This document shows, in pieces, positions 53,275 through 64,000 of a stretch of DNA of 64,000 nt (position 1 is its first letter; each line of letters starts with the position of its first letter). Location: contig NZ_BAUU01000022.1 of NCBI RefSeq assembly GCF_000513115.1, positions 1 to 64,000 on the forward strand. The letters are read 5' to 3'. The stretch is from Halalkalibacter hemicellulosilyticusJCM 9152. Lineage in GTDB: Bacteria; Bacillota; Bacilli; Bacillales; Bacillaceae_D. The position numbers were made by a program, and so were the translations under genes. Below the pieces are notes generated by a model. That model saw only the letters and a program-made list of their open reading frames with translations. It was not told where the DNA came from and ran no database searches.

Positions 53275-53299
53275 GGGGGTGTTCCACTGGGACACCCCC
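53275..53299. repeat. Strong GC-rich hairpin before hemW
   Basis: An 11-bp stem GGGGGTGTTCC / GGGACACCCCC (one G-T pair) with an ACT loop, 67 bases before the hemW start. No T-run follows on the plus strand; it may be a terminator from the left or part of the hemW leader. Confidence 0.65.
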
Positions 53300-53365
53300 A
53301 TCATCTTGAAAAGGTTTGCTTTTAATTTTTCAATGTTCTTCAACATGAATGAAAGGAGGGGTCTG

Positions 53366-54517
53366 GTGGTAAAAGCAGCATATATTCATATCCCTTTTTG
53401 TGAGCATATTTGTTATTATTGTGACTTTAACAAAGTCTATTTGAAAAACCAGCCAGTGGATGAATATATTGAAGCTCTATTAACTGAAGTAAGGCGCTCT
53501 GACGTATATTCTTATTCGCTGGAAACAATCTTTATTGGCGGGGGAACACCAACGGCTTTGTCTGCAGAGCAATTAGAACGACTTTTAAAAGGTATACAGC
53601 AAGTGATGCACTTGGATCGTTTACGAGAATTTACAATTGAAGTGAATCCTGACAGTATTGATGATGAAAAGCTATTGGTCTTAAAGGATTTCGGCGTAAA
53701 CCGTCTAAGTATGGGTGTTCAAACCTTCGATGAAAAGTTATTGAAGGAAATTGGGCGAACTCATAATCGGAGTAGTGTGCACGATGCAGTTGAGCGTGCA
53801 AGAGCTTTAGGGTTTCAGAATATTTCTCTAGATCTAATGTTCGGTTTACCGAAACAAGAACCAGAGCATTTTCGTCAGACATTAAAAGAAGCTTTAGCGC
53901 TAGAGATTGAACATATTTCAGCCTATTCGTTAAAGGTAGAGGAGAAGACGATTTTTTTTAATAGGAAGCGTCAAGGCAAACTAACACTTCCTCCAGAAGA
54001 GGATGAGGTGGAAATGTACAAAGATTTACGTGCATTGACGGCGAAAGCGCAGCTAGCACAATACGAAATCAGTAATTTTGCTAAGAAAGGCTTTGAAAGT
54101 CAGCATAATCTCGTTTATTGGAACAATGAAGAATACTTTGGTTTTGGTGCAGGTGCTCACGGTTATTTAAATGGAGTACGTTACCAAAATCACGGTCCAA
54201 TACCGAAATATTTACGAGCAATTGAGCAAGGAAAAATACCGATCGTATCGAACCATCACGTGAGTAAAGTGGAGCAAATTGAAGAACAAATGTTTTTAGG
54301 CTTACGAAAGCTAGAAGGTGTAAGCAAAGACGAATTTCGGGATAAATTTGGTATGTCTATACACGATTGTTTTTCGAAACAACTTCATACACTACAATCG
54401 CGAGGGCTTTTAATCGAATCTGTAGATCGTATTCAACTGACAGCCGAAGGATTACTATTAGGTAATGAAGTATTCGAACAATTTATTGCGATTCTTGAGG
54501 AACAATCAATTAATTAA
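53366..54517 (+). CDS. hemW: HemW, radical SAM heme chaperone
   Basis: A 383-residue protein with the radical SAM motif C-x3-C-x2-C in HIPFCEHICYYCDFNK, then FIGGGTPTAL and a C-terminal wing. It binds heme and lacks true coproporphyrinogen oxidase activity in characterised bacteria. Start GTG 53366 after GGAGGGG; the frame extends 31 codons upstream through a hairpin without a ribosome site. The hrcA promoter follows. Confidence 0.93.
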   Translation: MVKAAYIHIPFCEHICYYCDFNKVYLKNQPVDEYIEALLTEVRRSDVYSYSLETIFIGGGTPTALSAEQLERLLKGIQQVMHLDRLREFTIEVNPDSIDDEKLLVLKDFGVNRLSMGVQTFDEKLLKEIGRTHNRSSVHDAVERARALGFQNISLDLMFGLPKQEPEHFRQTLKEALALEIEHISAYSLKVEEKTIFFNRKRQGKLTLPPEEDEVEMYKDLRALTAKAQLAQYEISNFAKKGFESQHNLVYWNNEEYFGFGAGAHGYLNGVRYQNHGPIPKYLRAIEQGKIPIVSNHHVSKVEQIEEQMFLGLRKLEGVSKDEFRDKFGMSIHDCFSKQLHTLQSRGLLIESVDRIQLTAEGLLLGNEVFEQFIAILEEQSIN

Positions 54518-54526
54518 GTGTTTTTA

Positions 54527-54555
54527 TTGACAAATGACAGTCCATTTGGTAATTT
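54527..54555 (+). promoter_or_regulatory. Sigma-A promoter of the hrcA operon
   Basis: TTGACA (54527-54532), 17-base spacer, TAATTT (54550-54555). Confidence 0.85.
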
Positions 54556-54565
54556 ATCATTAGAT

Positions 54566-54592
54566 TTAGCACTCGAACAGATTGAGTGCTAA
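54566..54592 (+). promoter_or_regulatory. CIRCE operator for HrcA
   Basis: Perfect 9-9-9 inverted repeat TTAGCACTC-N9-GAGTGCTAA, 11 bases after the -10 box. This is the known HrcA binding site that represses the hrcA-grpE-dnaK-dnaJ operon until heat shock. Confidence 0.98.
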
Positions 54593-54608
54593 CAGAGGTG
54601 GTGAGGGG

Positions 54609-55634
54609 ATGTTAACAGAGAGACAATTGCTCATTCTACATGCAATCGTTGACGATTATATCCGTTCTGCTGAACCTGTTGGATCAAGAAGCATTTCTAA
54701 GCGTGAAGATATTACGTTTAGCCCGGCTACGATTCGTAATGATATGGCAGACTTAGAAGAATTAGGTTTCTTAGAGAAACCACACAGCTCCGCAGGTCGT
54801 ATACCTTCTCAGAAAGGTTATCGGTTTTATGTGGATCATTTGTTGTTACCTCATCACTTAACAAACTCAGAGCGATTAGATATTCGTTCTGGTTTTGATG
54901 AACGAATACGGGAATTAGAGGAAGTCATTCAACATTCTGCTCGCGTATTATCGAGTATGACAAGTTATATTTCTGTTGTACTAGGGCCTGAAATGTTTGA
55001 GACTTCATTGACTAGTATTCAGATCATTCCGTTAAGTAAAGGGTCAGCAACCGTTATTGTTGTGACCGACACAGGCCATGTTGAAAGTCAAACCATCGCT
55101 ATTCCTGATGGAATTGAAGCTGCTGAGTTAGAAAGAACGGTTAATATCTTAAATGAACGATTAAAGGGAGTTCCGTTGTACAAACTCAGAAAGAAACTTC
55201 AATATGAAGTCGCAGATGTGTTACGATTACATGTCCGAAATTATGAGCATGTCATGAATTTACTTATGGCTTCATTTGAAATGGAGAAACACGAAAAGCT
55301 ATTCTATAGTGGTAAGACGAATTTACTAACACAACCAGAATTCAAGGATGTTGAAAAAATCCGTATGCTTCTTAATATGCTTGAAGAAGATGCCACTATG
55401 TTGCAAATTTTAAAAACACCACATACCGGTGTACAAGTTAAAATAGGTGAAGAAAACCAACTTGAGGCGTTTGATCATTGTAGTTTGATTACAGCAACGT
55501 ATTCAATTGGTGGTAAGCAAATGGGCACAATTGGAATATTAGGTCCAACTAGAATGGAATATCGACGAGTGATTGGTGTTGTAGATACACTATCGAAAGA
55601 TTTAACAAAACTATTAACAAACTTGTATCGTTAA
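54609..55634 (+). CDS. hrcA: Heat-inducible repressor HrcA
   Basis: A 341-residue repressor that binds CIRCE and needs GroEL for activity. N-terminal winged helix MLTERQLLILHAIVDDYIRS, SATIRNDMADLEELGFLEKPH-like segment (FSPATIRNDMADLEELGFL), and the C-terminal GTIGILGPTRMEYRRVIGVV. ATG 54609 is preceded by GGTGAGGGG. First gene of the seven-gene unit. Confidence 0.97.
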   Translation: MLTERQLLILHAIVDDYIRSAEPVGSRSISKREDITFSPATIRNDMADLEELGFLEKPHSSAGRIPSQKGYRFYVDHLLLPHHLTNSERLDIRSGFDERIRELEEVIQHSARVLSSMTSYISVVLGPEMFETSLTSIQIIPLSKGSATVIVVTDTGHVESQTIAIPDGIEAAELERTVNILNERLKGVPLYKLRKKLQYEVADVLRLHVRNYEHVMNLLMASFEMEKHEKLFYSGKTNLLTQPEFKDVEKIRMLLNMLEEDATMLQILKTPHTGVQVKIGEENQLEAFDHCSLITATYSIGGKQMGTIGILGPTRMEYRRVIGVVDTLSKDLTKLLTNLYR

Positions 55635-55659
55635 TTGGAGAAATGATAACATAGTAAGG

Positions 55660-55692
55660 ATGTCAAAAGGCAATAAAGACGTCTTTTGACAT
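55660..55692 (+). other. Intergenic hairpin between hrcA and grpE
   Basis: Perfect 10-bp stem ATGTCAAAAG / CTTTTGACAT without a T-run. In B. subtilis the long transcript is processed between hrcA and grpE; this stem is a plausible mark of the same event. Confidence 0.6.
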
Positions 55693-55753
55693 TTCACTAT
55701 GTCATCTTTCAATATACATAAGATTCATGTATTTTATTTAGGAGGTGAACGAG

Positions 55754-56314
55754 ATGGCAGAAAAAGAAACACAAACGGTTGAGGAGACAAAAGCTGAGCA
55801 AGAACCAATTGCTGATGCAGAGCATGATAGCGATGAAGCAGTGGAGGCAGAAGCTGAAGTCGTAGAGTCGAAAGAAGAACAATTTGAAGCACAAATCAAT
55901 GAATTAAATAATCGACTATTACGTACTCAAGCAGATTATGATAATTTCAGACGCCGTTCTCGTGAAGAGAAAGAAGCAGCGGCTAAATATAGATCACAAG
56001 TCGTTATCGAATCATTATTACCTGTATTAGATAACTTCGAACGTGCTTTATTAGTAAATCCTGAATCAGATGAAACAAAGTCTCTATTACAAGGGATGGA
56101 AATGGTCTATCGTCAATTACAAGACACATTAAAAAATGAAGGTGTGGCGGTAATTGAAACAGAAGGCCAAACGTTTGACCCACATCTTCACCAAGCGGTG
56201 ATGCAAGTGGAAGAAGACGGGTTTGAATCTGGTCAAATTGTGGAAGAATTGCAAAAGGGTTACAAGTTAAAAGACCGAGTCCTACGACCAGCGATGGTTA
56301 AGGTTAATGCTTAA
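55754..56314 (+). CDS. grpE: GrpE nucleotide exchange factor
   Basis: A 186-residue co-chaperone that releases ADP from DnaK. A long acidic N-terminus ([20 protein letters not shown]) leads into a coiled-coil, then [19 protein letters not shown] and the beta domain [20 protein letters not shown] precedes ATG 55754. Confidence 0.96.
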   Translation: MAEKETQTVEETKAEQEPIADAEHDSDEAVEAEAEVVESKEEQFEAQINELNNRLLRTQADYDNFRRRSREEKEAAAKYRSQVVIESLLPVLDNFERALLVNPESDETKSLLQGMEMVYRQLQDTLKNEGVAVIETEGQTFDPHLHQAVMQVEEDGFESGQIVEELQKGYKLKDRVLRPAMVKVNA

Positions 56315-56331
56315 AAATGAAATAAATCTAG

Positions 56332-58188
<1,857 letters not shown>

Positions 58189-58203
58189 TCACCTTTCACA
58201 TAA

Positions 58204-58236
58204 GTCAAAGTCAACTTAGTTGACTTTGACTTTTTC
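58204..58236 (+). terminator. Terminator-like hairpin after dnaK
   Basis: Perfect 12-bp stem GTCAAAGTCAAC / GTTGACTTTGAC with a TTA loop and TTTTTCT. Probably attenuates read-through into dnaJ. Confidence 0.8.
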
Positions 58237-58595
58237 TAAGAGGATAGGTGAAAAGGATAGTTTTGTCTTGTAGCAAGAGTTTTTCTAAATGAATAAGAAT
58301 GATAAAATTTGAGGAAGCAATGTGGGGAAAGCATAGAGGTTGTTGGCCAACTCATAGGTGAGCGACGGCTTCGAACGTTACATGTTTTTCTGAAAGAACT
58401 CGACTTACAGAAAAGCTGAAAGCCATTGTAACGGCTCCACACTCCGCTATAAAGAAAAGACTGCTGCGTAGCTTTTCTTATGCTTTTGATAAATGTAGAA
58501 ATCGAGTAAGGAACAGTTCGTTACTTTTCTTATTGCGAAAAGTGTTTGTAAGGTGGTAAGATGAACGTTATGGAATAGAATCGGGAGTGGATGAC
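58237..58595 (+). other. Approx. 360-base dnaK-dnaJ spacer with repeat and hairpins
   Basis: Contains the dispersed element also found at 32042-32110 (here 58403-58465), a second hairpin AAGAAAAG...CTTTTCTT (58452-58480), and CGTTACATG / CATTGTAACG arms at 58376-58435. No gene seen. A separate dnaJ promoter may lie here but I could not fix it. Confidence 0.5.
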
Positions 58596-59705
58596 ATGAG
58601 TAAACGAGATTACTATGAAGTCCTTGGTGTTGATCAGAATGCTTCAGTTGATGAGGTGAAGAAGGCGTATCGTAAGCTTGCGCGTAAATATCATCCAGAC
58701 GTCAATAAAGAAGCGGATGCTGAGGCAAAGTTTAAAGAAGTAAAAGAGGCATATGATACATTAAGTGACCCCCAGAAGAAGTCGCACTATGATCAATTTG
58801 GTCATACAGATCCAAATCAAGGATTTGGTGGTGGAGGAGATTTTGGTGGTGGCTTTGGCGATATATTCGATATGTTCTTTGGTGGCGGCGGACGTCGTAA
58901 TCCGAATGCACCTCGTCAAGGAGCTGATTTACAATATACGATGACGTTGGAGTTTAAGGAAGCGGTGTTTGGGAAAGAAACAGAAATAGAAATTCCGCGA
59001 GAAGAAACGTGTCAAACATGTTCGGGATCTGGAGCAAAACCAGGAACTAAGCCTGATACATGCTCGCATTGCGGTGGATCGGGACAGCTAAATGTCGAAC
59101 AAAATACACCGTTTGGTCGTGTTGTAAACCGTCGAGTTTGTCATTATTGTAATGGTACGGGTAAGCAAATTAAACATAAATGCTCAACTTGTGGTGGGCA
59201 AGGTAAAGTGAAAAAACGTAAGAAAATTAGCGTTAAAGTACCTCCAGGAATTGATCACGGCCAGCAACTACGAGTATCAGGTCAAGGGGAAGCTGGTTCA
59301 AATGGTGGACCACCAGGAGATTTATTTGTCGTATTTAATGTGAAGACACATGAATTTTTTGAACGTGAAGGTGACGATATTTACTGTGAAATGCCGTTAA
59401 CATTTGCCCAAGTAGCACTTGGTGATGAAATTGAGGTGCCGACTTTAACTGGTAAAGTGAAATTGAAAATCCCGGCTGGAACACAGACAGGGACGAATTT
59501 CCGTCTAAGAAGTAAAGGGGTACCTAACGTACATGGGCGAGGTCAAGGTGATCAGCATGTGAAAATTCGTGTAGTGACACCTAAGAACTTAACTGAAAAG
59601 GAAAAAGATTTATTGCGTGAGTTTTCGCAAATGTCCGGTGGTCAACCAGATGAACAAAATGATAGCTTTTTTGCGAAGGTAAAGCGAGCATTTAAAGGGG
59701 AATAA
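58596..59705 (+). CDS. dnaJ: Chaperone DnaJ (Hsp40)
   Basis: A 369-residue co-chaperone. J domain with YHPDVNK (HPD motif), Gly/Phe-rich linker ([20 protein letters not shown]), four C-x-x-C-x-G-x-G zinc repeats ([32 protein letters not shown]) and the C-terminal substrate domain. ATG 58596 follows GGGAGTGG. Confidence 0.97.
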   Translation: MSKRDYYEVLGVDQNASVDEVKKAYRKLARKYHPDVNKEADAEAKFKEVKEAYDTLSDPQKKSHYDQFGHTDPNQGFGGGGDFGGGFGDIFDMFFGGGGRRNPNAPRQGADLQYTMTLEFKEAVFGKETEIEIPREETCQTCSGSGAKPGTKPDTCSHCGGSGQLNVEQNTPFGRVVNRRVCHYCNGTGKQIKHKCSTCGGQGKVKKRKKISVKVPPGIDHGQQLRVSGQGEAGSNGGPPGDLFVVFNVKTHEFFEREGDDIYCEMPLTFAQVALGDEIEVPTLTGKVKLKIPAGTQTGTNFRLRSKGVPNVHGRGQGDQHVKIRVVTPKNLTEKEKDLLREFSQMSGGQPDEQNDSFFAKVKRAFKGE

Positions 59706-59738
59706 GCTCATACAGCTTATGTTAAGGAGTTGAGTTGG

Positions 59739-60677
59739 ATGTTAAAATGGTCAGAATTTAGTATTCATACGAGTGAAGAAGCGGTGGAGCCAGTTTGTCA
59801 TATTTTACATGAAGCTGGGGCAAGCGGTGTAGTGATTGAAGACCCTAGTGATTTAGTAAAAGATTGGGGCGATCGTTTCGGAGAAATATACCAACTCTCT
59901 CCAGATGATTATCCTGAAGATGGGGTAATGATTAAAGCGTACTTTCCTGTAAATAGCTTTCTAACTGATACAATTGATGGTATTAAGGAGTCCGTTAATG
60001 GACTCCTTCAGTATGATATCGATTTAGGGCAAAATAAGGTTCATTTGATTGAAGTGGATGAGACAGAGTGGGCAACTGCTTGGAAGAAGTATTACAAACC
60101 TATTCGCATCTCTCATTCACTAACAATTAAGCCTACATGGGAAGAGTATGAGGCTTCAGATAATGAAATGATTATAGAATTAGATCCAGGAATGGCTTTC
60201 GGTACTGGAACACATCCAACAACGGTTCTTTGTATACAGGCATTAGAAAAGTATTTAACGAGTCCTGCAGCCGTCATTGATGTAGGGACGGGATCAGGAG
60301 TGTTAAGTATCGCTGCGGCAAAGCTTGGGGCGAAAGAAGTCTTAGCGTTAGATCTAGACTATGTTGCTGTGAAGAGCGCGAAAGAGAATATTGATAGAAA
60401 TGAAGTGACTTCTCTCGTTCGAGTTGAGCAAAATGATTTATTAGAGGGAATCTCTGGCGAATATGATTTAGTCATTGCTAACATATTAGCTGAGGTTATT
60501 ATGACATTTGTTCAAGATGCGGCAGCGGTTCTTAAGCAGAATGGAACATTTATTACTTCAGGAATTATAAAAAGGAAAAAAGATGATGTGAAAAAATCTT
60601 TAGAACAAGGTGGATTTATCATCAAAGAAGTCATCGAAATGGAAGATTGGGTTGCACTTGTTGCGACAAAAGCTTAA
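59739..60677 (+). CDS. prmA: Ribosomal protein L11 methyltransferase
   Basis: A 312-residue SAM enzyme that trimethylates L11. [19 protein letters not shown] start, motif [19 protein letters not shown], and [13 protein letters not shown] 59739 agrees with homologues; a TTG nine bases earlier overlaps AAGGAG. Confidence 0.96.
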   Translation: MLKWSEFSIHTSEEAVEPVCHILHEAGASGVVIEDPSDLVKDWGDRFGEIYQLSPDDYPEDGVMIKAYFPVNSFLTDTIDGIKESVNGLLQYDIDLGQNKVHLIEVDETEWATAWKKYYKPIRISHSLTIKPTWEEYEASDNEMIIELDPGMAFGTGTHPTTVLCIQALEKYLTSPAAVIDVGTGSGVLSIAAAKLGAKEVLALDLDYVAVKSAKENIDRNEVTSLVRVEQNDLLEGISGEYDLVIANILAEVIMTFVQDAAAVLKQNGTFITSGIIKRKKDDVKKSLEQGGFIIKEVIEMEDWVALVATKA

Positions 60678-60694
60678 TAAAGCGAGGAAACGAA

Positions 60695-61447
60695 ATGCAA
60701 CGCTATTTTGTATTACCTGAACAAATGAAGGATCATGAGGTAAGCATAACTGGAGAAGATGTTAAACATATCACTAAGGTGATGCGGATGTCTATAGGTG
60801 ACGAAATTGTGTGTAGTAATAATGCATCTCGCACGGTTCGTTGCACAATTAAAGACATATCAGATCAGCAAGTTATAGCCGTTATAGCCGAAGATATTCA
60901 ACCGAACACGGAACTTCCCATTGCGGTGACAATTGCTCAAGCATTACCAAAAGCGGATAAGCTAGAATGGATCATCCAGAAGGGAACGGAGCTCGGGGCA
61001 CATATATTCCAACCGTTTGCTGCTTCAAGATCGATTGTGAAATGGGATCAAAAGAAAGCCATTAAAAAACGAGAGCGGCTTGAAAAGATTGCAAAAGAAG
61101 CAGCAGAGCAATCTTATCGCGAAAGAATTCCGTATGTTGCTGATTTTATATCATTTACAGAGCTTCTGAAAATGGTTCAGCATTATGATAGAACGATCAT
61201 TGCCTATGAAGAAGTGGCGAAGGAACAGTATCATACCTATTTTGCTGATACACTTCAAGGGTTAACATACGGCCAACGATTGCTTATTATTATAGGGCCA
61301 GAAGGTGGATTATCGGAAGAAGAGGTGGAGAAACTTCAGGAACAAGAGGCTGTTCCTTGTAGCTTTGGACCACGTATTTTAAGAACAGAAACGGCAGCAA
61401 TATATGCACTTTCTGCTATTTCGTATCATTTTGAATTAATGAGGTGA
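60695..61447 (+). CDS. rsmE: 16S rRNA m3U1498 methyltransferase
   Basis: A 250-residue SPOUT-class enzyme. N-terminal PUA-like domain MQRYFVLPEQ with DVKHITKVMRM, then LPKADKLEWIIQKGTELGA and the knot IGPEGGLSEEEVE, LGPRILRTETA-like segment (FGPRILRTETA). GAGGAAAC precedes ATG 60695. Confidence 0.96.
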   Translation: MQRYFVLPEQMKDHEVSITGEDVKHITKVMRMSIGDEIVCSNNASRTVRCTIKDISDQQVIAVIAEDIQPNTELPIAVTIAQALPKADKLEWIIQKGTELGAHIFQPFAASRSIVKWDQKKAIKKRERLEKIAKEAAEQSYRERIPYVADFISFTELLKMVQHYDRTIIAYEEVAKEQYHTYFADTLQGLTYGQRLLIIIGPEGGLSEEEVEKLQEQEAVPCSFGPRILRTETAAIYALSAISYHFELMR

Positions 61448-61452
61448 AGAAC

Positions 61453-62793
61453 ATGGCCACTGTTGCCTTTCATACATTAGGTTGTAAAGTGAATTATTAT
61501 GAAACTGAAGCGATATGGCAATTATTTCAGCAAGCAGGTTATGAAAAGGTTGAATTTGAAGCAACGTCAGATGTGTATGTCATAAATACCTGTACGGTAA
61601 CGAATACCGGTGATAAGAAAAGTCGACAAGTCATTAGACGAGCGATTCGTAAAAATCCGGATGCGGTAATTTGTGTTACGGGCTGTTATGCACAAACATC
61701 TCCTGCTGAGATTATGGCGATACCTGGAGTTGATATTGTCGTTGGAACACAAGATCGTGTAAAAATGCTTGATTATATTGAAGAATTTAAGCAAAAACGT
61801 GAGCCAATCAATGGTGTAGGGAATATAATGAAGTCCAGAGTGTACGAGGAATTAGATGTTCCGGCATTTACAGATCGGACTCGTGCTTCGTTAAAAATTC
61901 AGGAGGGATGCAATAACTTCTGTACATTTTGTATTATCCCGTGGGCTCGTGGGCTTATGCGTTCGCGTGATCCAGAAGATGTTATGAAGCAAGCTACTCA
62001 GCTCGTGGAAGCAGGCTATAAGGAGATCGTATTAACGGGAATTCATACTGGTGGTTACGGTGAGGATTTAAAGGATTATAGCTTGGCACGATTATTGGAG
62101 GATCTAGAACAAATACAAGGATTAAAACGAATTCGAATTTCTTCTATTGAGGCAAGTCAATTAACAGATGAAGTGATTCGAGTCATTGATCAATCAGAAA
62201 AGGTTGTTCGCCACCTGCATATCCCACTACAATCAGGTTCAGATACAGTATTAAAACGGATGCGCCGGAAATATACGATGGCATTCTTTGCTGAAAGACT
62301 AAAACGCTTAAAGGAAATCATGCCAGGTGTGGCGATCACTTCAGATGTTATTGTCGGCTTTCCTGGTGAAACAGAGGAAGAATTTGAAGAAACGTATCAA
62401 TTTATTGCTAAACACAAGTTCAGTGAACTACATGTATTTCCTTATTCAAAGAGAACGGGAACTCCTGCAGCACGAATGGATGATCAGGTGGATGAAGAGA
62501 TAAAAAATAAACGAGTCCATCGATTAATTGAGCTATCAAATCAACTAGCAAAGGAGTATGCTTCCCAATTTGACGGGGAAGTTCTTGAAATGATTCCTGA
62601 AGAACGTGATAAGGAAAATGGAGGCAGTGGCTTGTACATTGGCTATACTGATAATTACCTTAAAGTGAAGGTTCCGGCATCTGATGATTTGATCGGCAAG
62701 CTTGTAAATGTAAAAGTGACCAAGCCAGGATACCCATACAATGAAGGTGAGTTTGTTCGAGTTTTAGATGAAGAGCCGATTGGAATAGCTTAA
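61453..62793 (+). CDS. mtaB: MtaB, tRNA t6A methylthiotransferase
   Basis: A 446-residue MiaB-like radical SAM enzyme that adds a methylthio group to t6A37 of tRNA. N-terminal cluster domain with LGCKVNYYETE, NTCTVTNTGDKKSR, VTGCYAQ; radical SAM CNNFCTFCIIPWARG; C-terminal TRAM domain. ATG 61453 with GAGGTG; GTG 61444 would lie in the rsmE end. Last gene of the heat-shock operon. Confidence 0.96.
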   Translation: MATVAFHTLGCKVNYYETEAIWQLFQQAGYEKVEFEATSDVYVINTCTVTNTGDKKSRQVIRRAIRKNPDAVICVTGCYAQTSPAEIMAIPGVDIVVGTQDRVKMLDYIEEFKQKREPINGVGNIMKSRVYEELDVPAFTDRTRASLKIQEGCNNFCTFCIIPWARGLMRSRDPEDVMKQATQLVEAGYKEIVLTGIHTGGYGEDLKDYSLARLLEDLEQIQGLKRIRISSIEASQLTDEVIRVIDQSEKVVRHLHIPLQSGSDTVLKRMRRKYTMAFFAERLKRLKEIMPGVAITSDVIVGFPGETEEEFEETYQFIAKHKFSELHVFPYSKRTGTPAARMDDQVDEEIKNKRVHRLIELSNQLAKEYASQFDGEVLEMIPEERDKENGGSGLYIGYTDNYLKVKVPASDDLIGKLVNVKVTKPGYPYNEGEFVRVLDEEPIGIA

Positions 62794-62808
62794 TGTAAGT
62801 AAACGATA

Positions 62809-62847
62809 AGCACTTAGTTTTAGCCAAACGCTGAACTAAGTGCTTTA
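62809..62847. terminator. Terminator of the hrcA-mtaB operon
   Basis: Perfect 11-bp stem AGCACTTAGTT / AACTAAGTGCT with a 14-base loop, then TTATTGTA. Also suitable for the convergent gene at 62845. Confidence 0.85.
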
Positions 62848-63855
62848 TTGTATGTACTCTAAATCAGAATTTCCATTTAATTGATTCAAATAGTCATCGA
62901 TGTTTTCTAGATTAACTTCAAGCGTTTCAGTCATTTCATATTCAGGTATCTCATGGCCGTAATAGTTTTCATATAGTCGTTCCACAATTAATTGTCCCCA
63001 TACGAATTGACTTTGTGAAATGGTACTGTTAATTTGATTGTTTTGAACACCATCAATAATCATTGGTAAATCATCGAAGGTGACAGCAATTTTATCTTGG
63101 AGTCCTTTCGCTTTCCATACTGTTACGGCAGCAGGACCAGAAAGCGAATCAATTCCAACTAATGCATCAAAGTCTGGATAGTCTTCGATCATTTGTTCAA
63201 TGTTAGTGATGGTTTTCGATGGGATGCCTTCATTTGACTTTATTTCTACTATATTAATCTCAGGATACTGTTTAAGTGTATTTTTGACACCCTCTATTCT
63301 TGAATTGAGGTTCAGCATCGTTGATAATCCGGTACTTATAATAAGGTCACCATGATAATCAAGTAAACGAGCGACAACCTCACCTAAATGCTCGCCAGCA
63401 GCTAGATTATCTGTGCCAATATAGGAAAGTCGTTTACTTTCAGGTGCATCCGTATCAAAACAAATAACAGGAATGCCTTCTAATACTGCTTTATTAATGA
63501 ACGGGGTTAGGGCGGCAGAATCGGTAGGGCCGACTGCAATTCCATCCACTCCTTGCTGGATGAAGTGCTCAATAATTTGTATTTGAGATTCGACATTAGC
63601 AGTTGAGGGAGCACGTATAATGACTTCGACTCCCATTGCTTCTGCTGTTTCCTTCGCACTAACGGTTACAGCTTCAAAGAAAGAGTGAGCGACAGGATAG
63701 ATAATAGCAAAGGTAATAGCATCTTTTTCTTCAAGCTGCACATTCGTGTCGTTAGGAAATAATTCAGGCTCATCTGTTGTGATGATATGACAGGCGCTAG
63801 CACTAAAAAGAAATAATGAACAGATTATCATGACAGGTAGTTTCACTGACGACAA
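62845..63855 (-). CDS. Sugar-binding lipoprotein, periplasmic binding type (PBP type 1)
   Basis: A 336-residue extracellular binding protein. Lipobox SASAC after a hydrophobic signal peptide, then the PBP1 / LacI-like fold with FAIIYPVAHSFFEAVTVSAK, GVDGIAVGPTDSAALTPFINKA and GIPVICFDTDAPESKRLSYIG. In Bacillus such proteins often accompany a histidine kinase and a YesN/AraC-type response regulator as a sugar sensor. No ABC permease is visible in the window. Upstream on the same strand an AraC-type gene end is seen. Ligand unknown. Confidence 0.8.
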   Translation of the reverse strand: MSSVKLPVMIICSLFLFSASACHIITTDEPELFPNDTNVQLEEKDAITFAIIYPVAHSFFEAVTVSAKETAEAMGVEVIIRAPSTANVESQIQIIEHFIQQGVDGIAVGPTDSAALTPFINKAVLEGIPVICFDTDAPESKRLSYIGTDNLAAGEHLGEVVARLLDYHGDLIISTGLSTMLNLNSRIEGVKNTLKQYPEINIVEIKSNEGIPSKTITNIEQMIEDYPDFDALVGIDSLSGPAAVTVWKAKGLQDKIAVTFDDLPMIIDGVQNNQINSTISQSQFVWGQLIVERLYENYYGHEIPEYEMTETLEVNLENIDDYLNQLNGNSDLEYIQ

Positions 63856-63893
63856 CCTCCTTTGTCATAGAATCGTAGAAAACATGCTATGTT

Positions 63894-64000
63894 TTAATCA
63901 AATACTCGTAACGGCTTCACGATAGGTTTTCTTATTTCATTCAGCTTCACTAAACTTTTTCGTTTAAATTCTCGTGTAGTCATAGTTGTGATGCGCTTAA
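63894..64000 (-). CDS. C-terminal end of an AraC-type regulator, cut by the window edge
   Basis: The minus strand is open from the right edge to the stop at 63894-63896 and encodes KRITTMTTREFKRK plus a 20-residue basic tail. This resembles the end of an AraC-type HTH (F-K-R-x-T-G-x-T-P-x-E-F-R). It lies 38 bases upstream of the sugar-binding lipoprotein, on the same strand, so it may be the response regulator of a sugar-sensing system. Confidence 0.5.
   Translation of the reverse strand, partial: KRITTMTTREFKRKSLVKLNEIRKPIVKPLRVFD

Overview
The window reads as chromosomal DNA of an endospore-forming, probably alkali-tolerant member of the Bacillaceae. Spore genes (gpr, spoIIP, yqxA, sda, a cotS/cotSA pair), an AT-rich sequence with strong AGGAGG-type ribosome binding sites, a CIRCE-controlled hrcA operon and a complete Mrp Na+/H+ antiporter operon all point that way. 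The gene order from about 32 kb to 62.8 kb follows the sda-yqeG ... comER-comEABC ... rpsT-gpr-spoIIP-lepA-hemW-hrcA-grpE-dnaK-dnaJ-prmA-rsmE-mtaB block known from Bacillus subtilis, so that half is conserved core.

Region by region. 0-4.9 kb is a loose collection of small accessory genes: a lipoprotein, a small membrane protein, two GNAT acetyltransferases, a DUF4180 protein and a MerR/nitroreductase divergent pair. 4.9-8.0 kb looks like a metalloid or thiol-stress island: an ArsR with a CVC metal site, ATCAA...TTGAT operators, a YraQ/ArsP-type permease, two very small Cys-Cys proteins, and a Cys-rich MarR whose gene is flanked by an exact 20-bp inverted repeat, followed by a Cys-rich DUF2703-like protein. 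8.3-14.2 kb holds two TetR-controlled ABC exporters; the second TetR appears to start at an ATT codon. 14.5-22.7 kb holds a DUF3231 protein, an ECF sigma factor with an NTF2-like tail, a repetitive protein, an acidic protein, the CotS/CotSA pair (CotSA has a repetitive coiled-coil extension) and an SDR oxidoreductase. 22.9-25.5 kb has hup, pssA and psd. 25.6-31.4 kb is the mrpABCDEFG operon. 31.7-32.7 kb carries sda, with a cluster of DnaA boxes and an unusual hairpin leader. 32.7-38.7 kb is the yqeG-yqeM operon; 39.7-44.8 kb the com genes; 45.3-49.6 kb holA, rpsT, gpr, spoIIP and yqxA; 50-54.5 kb lepA, a second DUF3231 gene and hemW; 54.5-62.8 kb the seven-gene heat-shock operon. A sugar-binding lipoprotein and the tail of an AraC-type regulator close the right edge.

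Five genes in the first 28 kb (arsR, a DUF6944-like gene, cotSA, an SDR and mrpD) are each interrupted by exactly one missing nucleotide, usually in a short homopolymer. All five become full-length family members if one base is restored. No such break was seen in the core genes from 28 to 63 kb. Sequencing or assembly indels are the simplest explanation, but real lesions or slippage are possible for some.

The most promising items for follow-up are the sda leader (strong Shine-Dalgarno, then a hairpin, then the start), the ATT-start TetR with its twin operators, the Cys-rich MarR/DUF2703 module, the two unannotated mini-proteins of the ars island, and the CotSA repeat extension. No tRNA, rRNA, CRISPR array, insertion sequence or recognisable riboswitch was seen.
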